Positions 24,765 to 38,007 of a stretch of DNA of 43,697 nucleotides are shown here, piece by piece (the first letter of the stretch is position 1; every line of letters begins with the position of its first letter). The notes beneath the pieces were generated by a model, which was not told the DNA's origin, searched no databases, and saw only the letters and a list, made by a program, of their open reading frames with translations. This DNA is from an uncultured Alkalilimnicola sp. (lineage in GTDB: Bacteria > Pseudomonadota > Gammaproteobacteria > Nitrococcales > AK92), in contig CALGAN010000003.1 in NCBI GenBank assembly GCA_937951875.1, positions 1 through 43,697 on the forward strand. The letters are read 5' to 3'. The position numbers were made by a program, and so were the translations under genes.

Positions 24765-24868
24765 CGTAATATGCTTGATTCCTTGTCGTCAGGTACCGAC
24801 TGTCTTTATTGCGGCCGTCAGATGCTTGGGCATGGCGATATCGCCGCGAAACCATAGGTTTACGACTC

Positions 24869-25219
24869 ATGGCGATGAATGACGAATATGCCGAGGTCGA
24901 GCCGACCCGCGCCGAGATCGATGCGATGCGGGAACCGGTGGTGGTGGAGTTCGGCAACGCCTGGTGCGGCTACTGCCGCGCCGCCCAGCCCCTGTTGCGG
25001 GAGGCCTTCGCCGATCACCCCGCCGTGCGCCACATCAAGGTCGCCGACGGCCGCGGCCGACGCCTGGGGCGCAGCTTCGGGGTCAAGCTCTGGCCGACGC
25101 TGATTTTTCTCGCCCAGGGCAAGGAAGTCGCGCGCCTGGTGCGGCCCGACCGGGTCGAACTCATCCGCGAAGCGCTGGCGCAGATCGACCCGGCGGGGGC
25201 AGGCTCTGCGCGGGCATGA
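24869..25219 (+). CDS. Thioredoxin-like protein
   Basis: A 116-residue soluble protein with a thioredoxin fold. It has the redox motif WCGYC at about residues 34-38 (thioredoxin usually WCGPC), the cis-Pro loop KLWPTLIF, and a helix at the end. The Pro-to-Tyr change in the active site probably alters its redox potential. No signal peptide, so it is cytoplasmic. ATG at 24869 is chosen, with another in-frame ATG two codons on; a weak AGGT is upstream. Partner unknown. Confidence 0.85.
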   Translation: MAMNDEYAEVEPTRAEIDAMREPVVVEFGNAWCGYCRAAQPLLREAFADHPAVRHIKVADGRGRRLGRSFGVKLWPTLIFLAQGKEVARLVRPDRVELIREALAQIDPAGAGSARA

Positions 25220-25290
25220 CGACTCAGAGCCACGTCAGGGATGTGCGCCTACGATCGTCGCAACCAGGAGATGCGCACGGGTTGCGCCGC

Positions 25291-25968
25291 TCAGCGCCCC
25301 GGTACCAGCACTGTGCCGTCGAGTGCGGTCACGCCGGCTTCGCCAACGCCGATCACCCTGAAATCGCGGCGCTGCGCGACGTAGTCGTCGTGGTGATGGC
25401 CGTGCACGATGGTATGCACGCCCATCGTCCGCGCCAGTTCGTCGATCAGCGCGCATCCGAAGCGGTGGGTCGACGGTCCCTCGTGGCAGACCAGCACGTC
25501 GGCCCGCAACGCCGCCAGCGCCTCGTAGTCCTCCGGCCAGACGCTGGAGCGGTGACGCAACGGCACACCGCCGCGCCAATGCGCGCTCTGCGGTTCCCGC
25601 GCCAGCCAGTCGGCGCGGCTGCGGTAGCGCATCACGCCGCTGTGGCCGTCCCAGACGCTGGCTCGCCATACACCGCCGAGGCCGGCGATGCGCAGCCCCG
25701 CCACTTCCACCACCCGGCCGTGGATGGTGCGGTCGGCCAGCGCCGAGTGCCAGAGGAAGTCGTGCGCCGCCTCGCTGTCGGTGTCGTGATTGCCGTGGAT
25801 GTGGAAGACCTCGGTCAGCTCCGCCGCTTCGCCTAGCGCCTGTTCTAGAGGCTGGGTGAGGTCGTAGTCGCCCAGCAGGATCAGGGCCGCCGGGCGCTGC
25901 TCGCGGGCGACGCGGTCGATCTGCTCGAAGCGGCCGTGCGGGTCGCCGCAGAAAAGAAGGGTGCTCAT
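25291..25968 (-). CDS. Calcineurin-like metallophosphoesterase
   Basis: A 225-residue phosphoesterase with the metal-binding motifs GDPHG (residues 8-12), LGDYD, GNHD and the C-terminal HGHHH. These supply the two-metal site of the calcineurin-like superfamily. Substrates range from cyclic nucleotides to diadenosine polyphosphates and cannot be predicted. It is divergent from the RlmN-like gene with a short 116-base gap. It starts at the ATG at 25966-25968. Confidence 0.88.
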   Translation of the reverse strand: MSTLLFCGDPHGRFEQIDRVAREQRPAALILLGDYDLTQPLEQALGEAAELTEVFHIHGNHDTDSEAAHDFLWHSALADRTIHGRVVEVAGLRIAGLGGVWRASVWDGHSGVMRYRSRADWLAREPQSAHWRGGVPLRHRSSVWPEDYEALAALRADVLVCHEGPSTHRFGCALIDELARTMGVHTIVHGHHHDDYVAQRRDFRVIGVGEAGVTALDGTVLVPGR

Positions 25969-26084
25969 CGGTAGCCTCGTCGGTCCGGAATGGCCGAGAG
26001 TGTAACTCGCGCAGCGGGACTCGCCGTTCGCGGCCGCGGAAAGCCATGCGGCGGCGCGTCGACGGTGCTAGCATTCGCCGCGTT

Positions 26085-27089
26085 ATGCGCATCGAACACC
26101 TTCGCCAACGCCTGCGCGCCCTCGGCGCCAAGCCCTGCCACGAGACGCTGATCCTGCGCGCCTGGAGCCGCGCCCAGCCCCTGGGCAGTGGTCCCTGGCG
26201 GGCCGAGGATTACCTGCCGCTGGCGCTGCGCCGGGCGTTGCCGGAACTGACCGAGGAGTTCGGCCGGCTGGCGCGGCTGCGCTCCGAGCACCCCAGCGCC
26301 GACGGCTCCGCCCGGCTGCTGGTGGAGCTGGCCGACGGCCAGACTGTGGAGAGCGTGCTGCTGCCGCGCGACGGTGTGTGCGTGTCCACCCAGGTCGGCT
26401 GCGCGGTGGGCTGCGTGTTCTGCATGACCGGCCAGGGCGGGGTGCTGCGCCAGCTCGGCAGCGCCGAGATCGTCGCCCAGGTGGCGCTGGCGCGCAGCAA
26501 GCGCTTCGTGAAGAAGGTGGTGTTCATGGGCATGGGCGAGCCGGCCCACAACATGGACAACGTGCTGGAGGCCATCGAGCTGCTCGGCACCGAGGGCGAC
26601 ATCGGCCACAAGAACCTGGTGTTCTCCACGGTCGGTGACCGCCGGGTGTTCGAGCGCCTGCCGCAGGGCAAGGTCAAGCCGGCGCTGGCGCTGTCGCTGC
26701 ACACCACCCGCGCCGAGCTGCGCGCCCGCCTGCTGCCGCGCGCGCCCAAGCTCGATCCGGAGGAGCTGGTGGAGCTCGCCGAGCAGTACGCCCGCGCCAC
26801 CGGCTACCCGATCCAGTACCAGTGGACCCTGCTGGAAGGCATCAACGACGGCGACGACGAGCTGGAAGCCATCGCCCGCCTGCTCACCGGCAAGTACGCG
26901 GTGATGAACTTCATTCCCTACAACAGCGTCGACGGCCTGGACTTCCGGCGGCCATCCTGGGAGCGGGCGGCGGCCATGGCGCGCTATCTGCACCAGCGCG
27001 GCATCCTCGCCAAGCTGCGGCACTCCGCCGGCCAGGACGTCGAGGGCGGCTGCGGTCAGCTGCGGGCGCGGGCGCTGGCGGCGCGCTGA
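26085..27089 (+). CDS. RlmN-like radical SAM RNA methyltransferase
   Basis: A 334-residue radical SAM protein of the RlmN/Cfr family, which methylates adenine C2 in rRNA/tRNA. It has the cluster motif C-x3-C-x2-C (Cys106, Cys110, Cys113) after CVSTQVG, the SAM-binding GMGEP, and Cys323 in GGCGQL, matching the second catalytic cysteine of RlmN. The N-terminal part differs from canonical RlmN, so it is probably a paralogue, and its substrate is uncertain. The start at 26085 avoids an unlikely 13-residue extension; an extended -10-like TGCTAGCAT lies about 10 bases upstream, suggesting a very short leader. Confidence 0.85.
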   Translation: MRIEHLRQRLRALGAKPCHETLILRAWSRAQPLGSGPWRAEDYLPLALRRALPELTEEFGRLARLRSEHPSADGSARLLVELADGQTVESVLLPRDGVCVSTQVGCAVGCVFCMTGQGGVLRQLGSAEIVAQVALARSKRFVKKVVFMGMGEPAHNMDNVLEAIELLGTEGDIGHKNLVFSTVGDRRVFERLPQGKVKPALALSLHTTRAELRARLLPRAPKLDPEELVELAEQYARATGYPIQYQWTLLEGINDGDDELEAIARLLTGKYAVMNFIPYNSVDGLDFRRPSWERAAAMARYLHQRGILAKLRHSAGQDVEGGCGQLRARALAAR

Positions 27090-27140
27090 GCCGCGGGCTG
27101 TTATAGTCGGCTCTGGTTTGCCTGCCCAGGAGCGGCCGCC

Positions 27141-27557
27141 ATGAGCGAGCGTCAGCGCGATACCCACCAAGCCATCGGTCTGCCGGCCATCGCCGCGGTG
27201 GTGGACGATTTCTACGACCGCATCCAGCGCCATCCCACCTTGGCCGAGCCGTTCGCCCGGGTGCGGGACTGGCCCGAGCACAAGGCGCGGCTCACCCATT
27301 TCTGGTGGATCAGCCTGGGTGGGGAGGCCTACCGCGACGATCAGTACCGGGTCGGGCCGGTGCACCTGGCGCTGGGCATCGAGCCGCGGCTAGTGGACGA
27401 CTGGCTGGCCTTGTTCCGCGCCACGCTGGACGAGCACCTGCCGCCGGCGCTGGCCGACGCCTGGTATCTGCGGGCGGAGAACATGGGCCGGTCGATCCGC
27501 CTGCTCGCCGAGTTCGACCCGAACGCGCCCGGCATGGGCCTGGGCCGCAAGGTCTGA
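27141..27557 (+). CDS. Group III truncated haemoglobin
   Basis: A 138-residue haem protein of the two-over-two globin fold, group III. Family marks are DFYDRIQRHPTLAEPF at residues 22-37 and HKARLTHFWWISLGG, which holds the FWW aromatic cluster. These globins bind O2 and NO and often sit in microaerobic or denitrifying bacteria, though their job is not settled. The ATG is preceded by AGGAG, with a TATAGT -10-like element in the short gap from the previous gene, so it may have its own promoter. Its stop faces the methyltransferase stop only 3 bases away. Confidence 0.88.
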   Translation: MSERQRDTHQAIGLPAIAAVVDDFYDRIQRHPTLAEPFARVRDWPEHKARLTHFWWISLGGEAYRDDQYRVGPVHLALGIEPRLVDDWLALFRATLDEHLPPALADAWYLRAENMGRSIRLLAEFDPNAPGMGLGRKV

Positions 27558-27560
27558 GCG

Positions 27561-28229
27561 TCAGTCCAGCGCCGCCGCGGCTTTGACGTTGCCGAACGGG
27601 GAGACGAACAGCGCTTCCACCCGGTAGCCGGCATCGGTCAGCAGCCGCGCCAGATCATCTCGCTCGTACAGGCATACCGGCGGGTGGATGCGGTGCTTGC
27701 GCCGCATCGGCTCGCTCAGCGGGGCGAAGCGCCGCTCCAGGGGCAGGTCGCGGTGCGGATAGCCCTCGCCCAGTTCCGAGCGCAGGCCGGAGGCCGACAA
27801 GTACAGCCGGGCGCCCGGGCGCATCAGCGCCCGCAACCGGCGCAGTGTCGCCACGGCTTCGTCGAAGCGCAGGTAGTGGATCATGCGCTGGCTGATCACC
27901 ACGTCGAACTCGCCGCCGCCGAAGTCCGGCGGCAGCGCGCGCGCGTCGCAGCGCAGAAAGATCGGCGGATTGGCGAGCCCGGCGGCGCGCTGGGCGATGG
28001 CGGCGGCGAAGTCGTGCAGGTCGCAGGCCACCACGGTGGCGCCGGTCTCGGCCATGCGGACGGCTTGGCCGCCGTGGCCGCAGCCCAGATCCAGGGCGCG
28101 GGCGCCGGGGCCGAGCCGGCGCAGCCGCGCCACCGCCATCAGGTCGAGGTCGTCGGCGCGAACCAGCGCCACGTCGGTCCCATGGCCGTCGCCGGCCGAG
28201 CGGCGGTGGCGGACCGAATCCGGATCCAT
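27561..28229 (-). CDS. SAM-dependent class I methyltransferase
   Basis: A 222-residue Rossmann-fold methyltransferase. Motif I is ALDLGCGHGGQAV, with an acidic residue at the end of strand 2 (VVACDLHDFA) and GGEFDVVISQRMIHYL as motif IV. The acceptor is unknown. The start is the ATG at 28227-28229; it follows the omega-amidase gene by 2 bases, so it belongs to that operon. No specific function can be given from the context. Confidence 0.82.
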   Translation of the reverse strand: MDPDSVRHRRSAGDGHGTDVALVRADDLDLMAVARLRRLGPGARALDLGCGHGGQAVRMAETGATVVACDLHDFAAAIAQRAAGLANPPIFLRCDARALPPDFGGGEFDVVISQRMIHYLRFDEAVATLRRLRALMRPGARLYLSASGLRSELGEGYPHRDLPLERRFAPLSEPMRRKHRIHPPVCLYERDDLARLLTDAGYRVEALFVSPFGNVKAAAALD

Positions 28230-28231
28230 GG

Positions 28232-29008
28232 TCAGTCCCGCAGCTCGAAGCGGTCGGCGTCCAGGTTGGCGGGGAAGCGTTCGCGCCAGCTCCGCAGCGC
28301 CTGCGGATCCAGAGTGACGGTGAACACGCCCTCGCAATCGAACACTTCCAGCATCGTCTCGCCGTCGGCCCGATAGACCGCGCTGCCACCGCGGTAGTCC
28401 AGCCCCTTGCCGTCGCGGCCGACGCGGTTGACGCCCACCACGCAGCAGAGGTTCTCGATGGCTCGCGCCCGCAGCAGGGTGTTCCAGGCCAGCTGGCGTG
28501 GCGCCGGCCAGGAGGCGACACCCAGCAGCAGGTCGTAGTCGCCGCGGTTGCGCAGCCACACCGGGAAGCGCAGGTCGTAGCAGACGAACGGCCGGATGCG
28601 CCAACCAGCCAGCTCCACCGTCAGCGCCGGGCCGCCGGCGGCGTAATGCCGGTGCTCGTCGGCCATGCGGAACAGGTGGCGCTTGTCGTAATGGCGCAGC
28701 GTGCCGTCCGGTTGCGCCCAGAACAGGCGGTTGTAGTAGCGACCGCCATCGGCGATCGCCAGGCTGCCGCAGAGGGTCTTGCCGAGCCGCGCCGCCGCCT
28801 CGCGCAGCCAGGCGACGGTGGGGCCGGTCATGGGCTCGGCGACCTCGGCCGAGTCCATGGTGAAGCCGGTGGCGAACATCTCCGGTAGCACCACCAGCTG
28901 GCTGTCCGCCGGCACCCGCGCCAGCCATTCGTCGAACATCGCCCGGTTGCGCTCGGGCGCATGCCAGTGCGGGGCGGCTTGAACGAGGCTCAGGGTCAGA
29001 GGCTGCAT
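28232..29008 (-). CDS. Omega-amidase (nitrilase superfamily, YafV/Nit2-like)
   Basis: A 258-residue carbon-nitrogen hydrolase with the catalytic triad Glu43 (VLPEMF), Lys109 (HYDKRHLF) and Cys143 (FVCYDLRFP). Enzymes of this kind hydrolyse alpha-ketoglutaramate or alpha-ketosuccinamate made by glutamine or asparagine transaminases. Its gene overlaps the upstream aminotransferase by 13 bases, the classical transaminase/omega-amidase pairing (also MtnE/MtnU in methionine salvage). Cytoplasmic. Confidence 0.9.
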   Translation of the reverse strand: MQPLTLSLVQAAPHWHAPERNRAMFDEWLARVPADSQLVVLPEMFATGFTMDSAEVAEPMTGPTVAWLREAAARLGKTLCGSLAIADGGRYYNRLFWAQPDGTLRHYDKRHLFRMADEHRHYAAGGPALTVELAGWRIRPFVCYDLRFPVWLRNRGDYDLLLGVASWPAPRQLAWNTLLRARAIENLCCVVGVNRVGRDGKGLDYRGGSAVYRADGETMLEVFDCEGVFTVTLDPQALRSWRERFPANLDADRFELRD

Positions 29009-30144
29009 AGGATCTCCGCGGCGCGCGTCAGCGTGGCGTCGTCCTTGGCGAAGCAGAAGCGCAGCAGCCGCATGCCCTGCGGCGGCCGCTCGTAGAACAC
29101 CGAGATCGGGATCGAGGCGATCTTGCGCTCGCGCGTCAGCCGCTCCGCCAGGCGCCGGTCGGGCTCGTCGCTGATGGCACTGTAGTCCAGGGTCTGGAAA
29201 TAGGTGCCGGCCGCCGGCGTGAAGCGGAAGCGCGAACCCGCCAGCAGACGGCAGAACAGATCGCGCTTGGCCTGGTAGAAGGCGGGCAGCTCGCGCACGT
29301 GCTCCGGCGCCTGCTGCATGTAGTCGGCCAACGCCAGCTGGATCGGCGTGTTGCTGCAGAAGGTCACGTACTGATGGATGCACCGCAGCTCCGCGGTCAG
29401 CGCCGACGGCGCCACGCAGTAGCCGATCTTCCAGCCGGTGGTGTGGTAGGTCTTGCCGAACGACGACACCACCAGGCTGCGCGCGTACAGTTCGGGGTAG
29501 CGTAGCAGGCTCTCGTGGCGGCGGCCGTCGAACACGATGTGCTCGTAGACCTCGTCGCCGAGCAGGTAGAGGTCGCGGTCGCGCACCAGCGCCTGCAGGG
29601 TGAGCATGTCCTCGGCGCTCCACACCGTGCCGGTGGGGTTGTGCGGGCTGTTGATGATGATCAGCCGGGTGCGGTCGTTGAGCGCGTCGGCCAGGCGCTG
29701 CCAGTCGGGCTTGAAGTCGGGCGGCAGCAACGGCAGCCGCCGGCTCACGCCGCCGCACAGGTCGACCGCCGGCTGGTAGGAGTCGTAGGCCGGGTCGAAC
29801 ATGATCACCTCGTCGCCCGGGCGCACCAGCGCGGTGATGGCGCAGAACAGCGCCTCGGTGGCGCCGGAGGTGACGGTGACTTCGGTCTCCGGATCGACCG
29901 CGCAGCCGTACAGCTCGGCTACCTTGCGGGCGATCTGCTCGCGCAGCGCCGGCACGCCGGCCATGGGCGCGTACTGGTTATGGCCGTGGGTCAGGTAGTG
30001 GACCACGCGCTCCAGCAGCGGCGTGGGCCCGTCGAAATCCGGGAAGCCCTGCGACAGGTTGATCGCGCCGTGCTCGGCGGCCAGGCGCGACATCACGGTG
30101 AAGATGGTGGTGCCTACGTTGGGCAGCTTGCTGACGATCGCCAA
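28996..30144 (-). CDS. PLP-dependent aminotransferase (methionine/glutamine type, YbdL-like)
   Basis: A 382-residue fold-type I aminotransferase with the PLP lysine in SSFGKTYHTTGWKIGY (Lys231) and the NSPHNPTG and YDSYQP landmarks of the family. By similarity to YbdL/KAT enzymes it transaminates 2-oxo acids using methionine or glutamine. I chose the TTG start at 30142-30144: a Shine-Dalgarno CGGAGAA sits 8 bases upstream, and MAIVSKLPNVGTT is the usual beginning. In-frame upstream codons lack a ribosome binding site. It is first in an operon with the omega-amidase and methyltransferase. Confidence 0.9.
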   Translation of the reverse strand: MAIVSKLPNVGTTIFTVMSRLAAEHGAINLSQGFPDFDGPTPLLERVVHYLTHGHNQYAPMAGVPALREQIARKVAELYGCAVDPETEVTVTSGATEALFCAITALVRPGDEVIMFDPAYDSYQPAVDLCGGVSRRLPLLPPDFKPDWQRLADALNDRTRLIIINSPHNPTGTVWSAEDMLTLQALVRDRDLYLLGDEVYEHIVFDGRRHESLLRYPELYARSLVVSSFGKTYHTTGWKIGYCVAPSALTAELRCIHQYVTFCSNTPIQLALADYMQQAPEHVRELPAFYQAKRDLFCRLLAGSRFRFTPAAGTYFQTLDYSAISDEPDRRLAERLTRERKIASIPISVFYERPPQGMRLLRFCFAKDDATLTRAAEILCSL

Positions 30145-30276
30145 GGACGTTCTCCGACCGAAGCGGAAAGCTCTGAGTGTCCACGCTCGCGCCCACGGGC
30201 GCAATCGGCGGGCGCGGGGAAAGTATGGCCAAGTGGCCAGCGGGGTGTTACGTCAGAGCCGCCTGGTATAGGAAAA

Positions 30277-30339
30277 TCAGCGAACGGCTGAGAGCCTCCT
30301 GCCAAGCCCCGGGGTGTCCGGCGCTTGGACGGGGGCTCT
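30277..30339 (+). ncRNA. Structured 5' leader of the purine permease gene, candidate riboswitch
   Basis: Two stems follow each other. The first is a perfect hairpin TCAGC-GAACG-GCTGA (30277-30291). The second pairs AGAGCCTCC (30291-30299) with GGGGGCTCT (30331-30339, one G-U), then a 2x2 mismatch, then CCAAGC (30302-30307) with GCTTGG (30323-30328), around a 15-base loop. The GGGGG in the second stem is a Shine-Dalgarno-like sequence just before an ATG at 30340. It matches no riboswitch consensus I know, and no U-tract follows. Confidence 0.45.
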
Positions 30340-30378
30340 ATGTCATGCCGCCTTCACAATCACGCAAACGAGACTTCG

Positions 30379-31671
30379 ATGCTGGACAGACTATTCCAAC
30401 TGAAAGCGCACGGCACCGACATCAGAACCGAGGTCCTTGCCGGCTTCACCACCTTCCTGACCATGGCCTACATCATCGTGGTCAATCCCGCCATGCTGTC
30501 GGAAACCGGCATGGACTACGGCGCCGTGTTCGTCGCCACCTGCCTGGCCGCGGCCGTGGGCAGCCTGGTCATGGGGCTGCTCGCCAACTATCCGGTGGCG
30601 CTGGCGCCGGGCATGGGGCTCAACGCCTTCTTCACCTACACCGTGGTAGGGCAAATGGGCCATAGCTGGCAGGTGGCGCTGGGGGCGGTGTTCCTGTCCG
30701 GCGTCTGCTTCTTCCTGCTGAGCATCTTTCGCATCCGCGAGTGGATCATCAACAGCATTCCGCAGACCCTGCGCCTGGGCATCGCCTCCGGCATCGGTCT
30801 GTTCCTGGCGTTGATCGCGCTGCGCAACGTCGGCATCGTCGTCCCCAGCCCGGCCACCATGGTGACGCTGGGTGACATCTCGACGCCGGCCGCGTTGCTC
30901 ACCGCGCTGGGCTTCGTGCTGATCTGCGCGCTGGCCGCGCGGCGGGTGATGGGCGCGGTGATGATCGGCATCATCGTCATCACCGTCATCGGCATGCTGC
31001 TGGGCCTGGTCGAGTACAAGGGCCTGATTTCCCTGCCGCCGAGCCTCACGCCCACCTTGCTGCAGATGGACATCGCCGGCGCCTTCGACATCGGGCTGGT
31101 CAGCATCATTTTCGCCTTCCTGTTCGTGGACCTGTTCGACACCACCGGCACCCTGATCGGCGTCGCCCACCGCGGCGGCCTGCTCGACAAGGACGGCAAC
31201 CTGCCGCGCCTGGGCCGCGCCCTGATGGCCGACAGCACCGCCACCATGGCGGGCGCGGCGCTGGGCACCTCCACCACCACCAGCTACGTGGAAAGCACCG
31301 CCGGCATCGCCGCTGGTGGCCGCACCGGCCTGACCGCGGTGGTGGTGGCCGCGTTGTTCCTGCTGGCGCTGTTCGTGGCGCCGCTGGCCTCGATCGTGCC
31401 GGTGTTCGCCACCGCGCCGGCGCTGCTGTACGTGGCGACGCTGATGACCGCCAGCCTGGCGCACATCGACTGGGACGACGTCACCGACGCCGCGCCGGCC
31501 CTGGTCACGGCGCTGGGCATGCCGCTGGCGTTCTCCATCGCCGACGGCATCGCGCTGGGCTTCATCACCTACGTGGCGGTCAAGCTGGCGGCGGGCCGCT
31601 TCTCCCAGCTCAACGTCGCGCTGCTGACGGTGGCTGCGCTGTTCGTGCTGAAGTTCGCGCTGCTGGACTGA
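30379..31671 (+). CDS. Purine (guanine/hypoxanthine) permease, NCS2/AzgA type
   Basis: A 430-residue inner-membrane nucleobase permease with about thirteen membrane segments. It begins MLDRLFQLKAHGTDIRTEV, the standard start of the AzgA/GhxP group, and has FTTFLTMAYIIVVNPAML, APGMGLNAFFTYTVV and FVDLFDTTGTLIGVA as family marks. I chose the ATG at 30379 by that homology, although its ribosome site is weak. An upstream in-frame ATG at 30340 has a better GGGGG but adds 13 unusual residues and lies beside the structured leader. The likely substrates are adenine, guanine or hypoxanthine. Confidence 0.92.
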   Translation: MLDRLFQLKAHGTDIRTEVLAGFTTFLTMAYIIVVNPAMLSETGMDYGAVFVATCLAAAVGSLVMGLLANYPVALAPGMGLNAFFTYTVVGQMGHSWQVALGAVFLSGVCFFLLSIFRIREWIINSIPQTLRLGIASGIGLFLALIALRNVGIVVPSPATMVTLGDISTPAALLTALGFVLICALAARRVMGAVMIGIIVITVIGMLLGLVEYKGLISLPPSLTPTLLQMDIAGAFDIGLVSIIFAFLFVDLFDTTGTLIGVAHRGGLLDKDGNLPRLGRALMADSTATMAGAALGTSTTTSYVESTAGIAAGGRTGLTAVVVAALFLLALFVAPLASIVPVFATAPALLYVATLMTASLAHIDWDDVTDAAPALVTALGMPLAFSIADGIALGFITYVAVKLAAGRFSQLNVALLTVAALFVLKFALLD

Positions 31672-31690
31672 ACCGGGGGCTCATCCGGCG

Positions 31691-31719
31691 GGCGGGCCGC
31701 ACGGTTCGTGCGGCCCGCC
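31691..31719. terminator. Hairpin after the purine permease gene
   Basis: A perfect 13-bp stem (GGCGGGCCGCACG with its complement) and GTT loop lie 20 bases after the permease stop. It has no T-tract. Confidence 0.55.
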
Positions 31720-31734
31720 TGGGGATTGGCGTCG

Positions 31735-31945
31735 GTGCGCCGCGCGAGCGAGAGGCGAGCGATCGGTCGTAATCGGGAATCCTTTCCCGCAGGAAGCGAT
31801 CCGCCGCTTCCGGCGTGCGCTTTTCCCTTCGGATGTAAACGAAATACGCCATCATCTCCTGGAAGCGGGCGGACCGTGAGATGGCCAGTCCGCCGATGGC
31901 TGCGGCTGCGCCGATCGCGATCGCGGCGGCGCATCGGCGCTCTAT
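31735..31945 (-). pseudogene. Possible remnant of a small membrane protein gene
   Basis: The minus-strand frame after a TAA at 31946-31948 reads like a real protein for about 60 codons: a hydrophobic segment (CAAAIAIGAAAAIGGLAIS), then RFQEMMAYFVYIRREKRTPE and AADRFLRERIPDYDRSL. No ATG, GTG or TTG exists in frame before the hydrophobic part. The internal ATG pair at 31850-31855 has AGGAG directly against it, too close for translation. The frame then runs into Arg/Pro-rich nonsense. It may be a decayed gene; the alternative is chance coding in GC-rich DNA. Confidence 0.3.
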
Positions 31946-32061
31946 TTAGAGACTGGATCGGACGAGCCGGCGCTGGGGCGCAAGAGGACTAGCTGCCGGA
32001 CAGCTCGTGCAAAACCGAGGGGGCGCCGGTCCTGTTTGGCGCGCGGCGACCGGCGCGGGCC

Positions 32062-37596
<5,535 letters not shown>

Positions 37597-37754
37597 GAGG
37601 CGTGAGCGGGCTCCGATGAAACGACGACAACGCGGGGGCGGAGCGGAATTGGACCCGGCGAGGGGAGCAGGGTTCCGCCGCCGCAGGGGCAGATGTTAGC
37701 CGAGACCGGGCCGCGCCCCTACATGTCCGAATATAACCGCGGGCTATTGGCCGC

Positions 37755-37830
37755 GACGGTGGCGTTTCGCGGTTTGTTCGTTCCCCCTCTCCCCCGGCCC
37801 CTCTCTCGCGAGGGAAGAGGGGTAAGAAGA
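37755..37830. repeat. Palindromic repeat element, copy B
   Basis: Shares with copy A (19319-19406) the ordered blocks CGCGGTTTGTTCGTTCCCCCTC and GCCCCTCTCTCGCGAGGGA with several differences. Its stems are CCCCTCT/AGAGGGG (37784-37790 with 37816-37822) and CCCTC-TCTCGC-GAGGG. The outer 6-bp ends of copy A are not kept. Confidence 0.6.
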
Positions 37831-37880
37831 AGTCTGCGCCGCCTGACCTCGACATTTGGCAGGACGGCGGCCCGCACGTT

Positions 37881-37896
37881 CCCTCCCCCGTGAGGG
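37881..37896. repeat. Relic core of the palindromic repeat
   Basis: CCCTC-CCCCGT-GAGGG repeats the inner stem arrangement of copies A and B (CCCTC-N6-GAGGG), 60 bases beyond copy B. It is short, so similarity by chance cannot be excluded. Confidence 0.35.
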
Positions 37897-38007
37897 CGAC
37901 CGTATGCACTCATTAACCGGAAGAGGCCTACAAAGACGACGACCCTTCCCGGCAGCCGCGGCGGGCGGGTAGCTTAGCGGTTCCCAATGCAGCTTCGAGG
38001 ACCGTGC

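Larger units (their letters stand above)
31672..32061. other. Intergenic stretch with hairpin and coding-like relic
   Basis: This 390-base region separates the purine permease from the convergent double-UvrA gene. It holds a strong hairpin (31691-31719) and, on the minus strand, a coding-like frame without a start codon (about 31735-31945, described separately). No RNA gene or promoter stands out. Confidence 0.5.
37597..38007. other. Divergent intergenic region with palindromic repeats
   Basis: This 411-base region lies between uvrA and the flavin reductase gene. It holds repeat copy B and a small relic hairpin at 37881-37896. Promoters for both flanking genes should lie here but none is clear. 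Open frames across the repeat (Ser/Arg/Gly-rich) are not genes. Confidence 0.5.

Noticed and set aside
25965..27365. Minus-strand open frame of 466 codons opposite the RlmN-like gene
   Set aside because: It covers a plus-strand gene with clear radical SAM motifs and has the repetitive Gln/His/Ala composition of a shadow frame.
30285..30296. CGGCTGAGAGCC resembling the conserved CUGAGA of a TPP riboswitch
   Set aside because: The other conserved TPP blocks (the 5' GGGGU and the 3' CCUGAU...GGAUAAUGCC) are missing, and the downstream gene is a purine permease.
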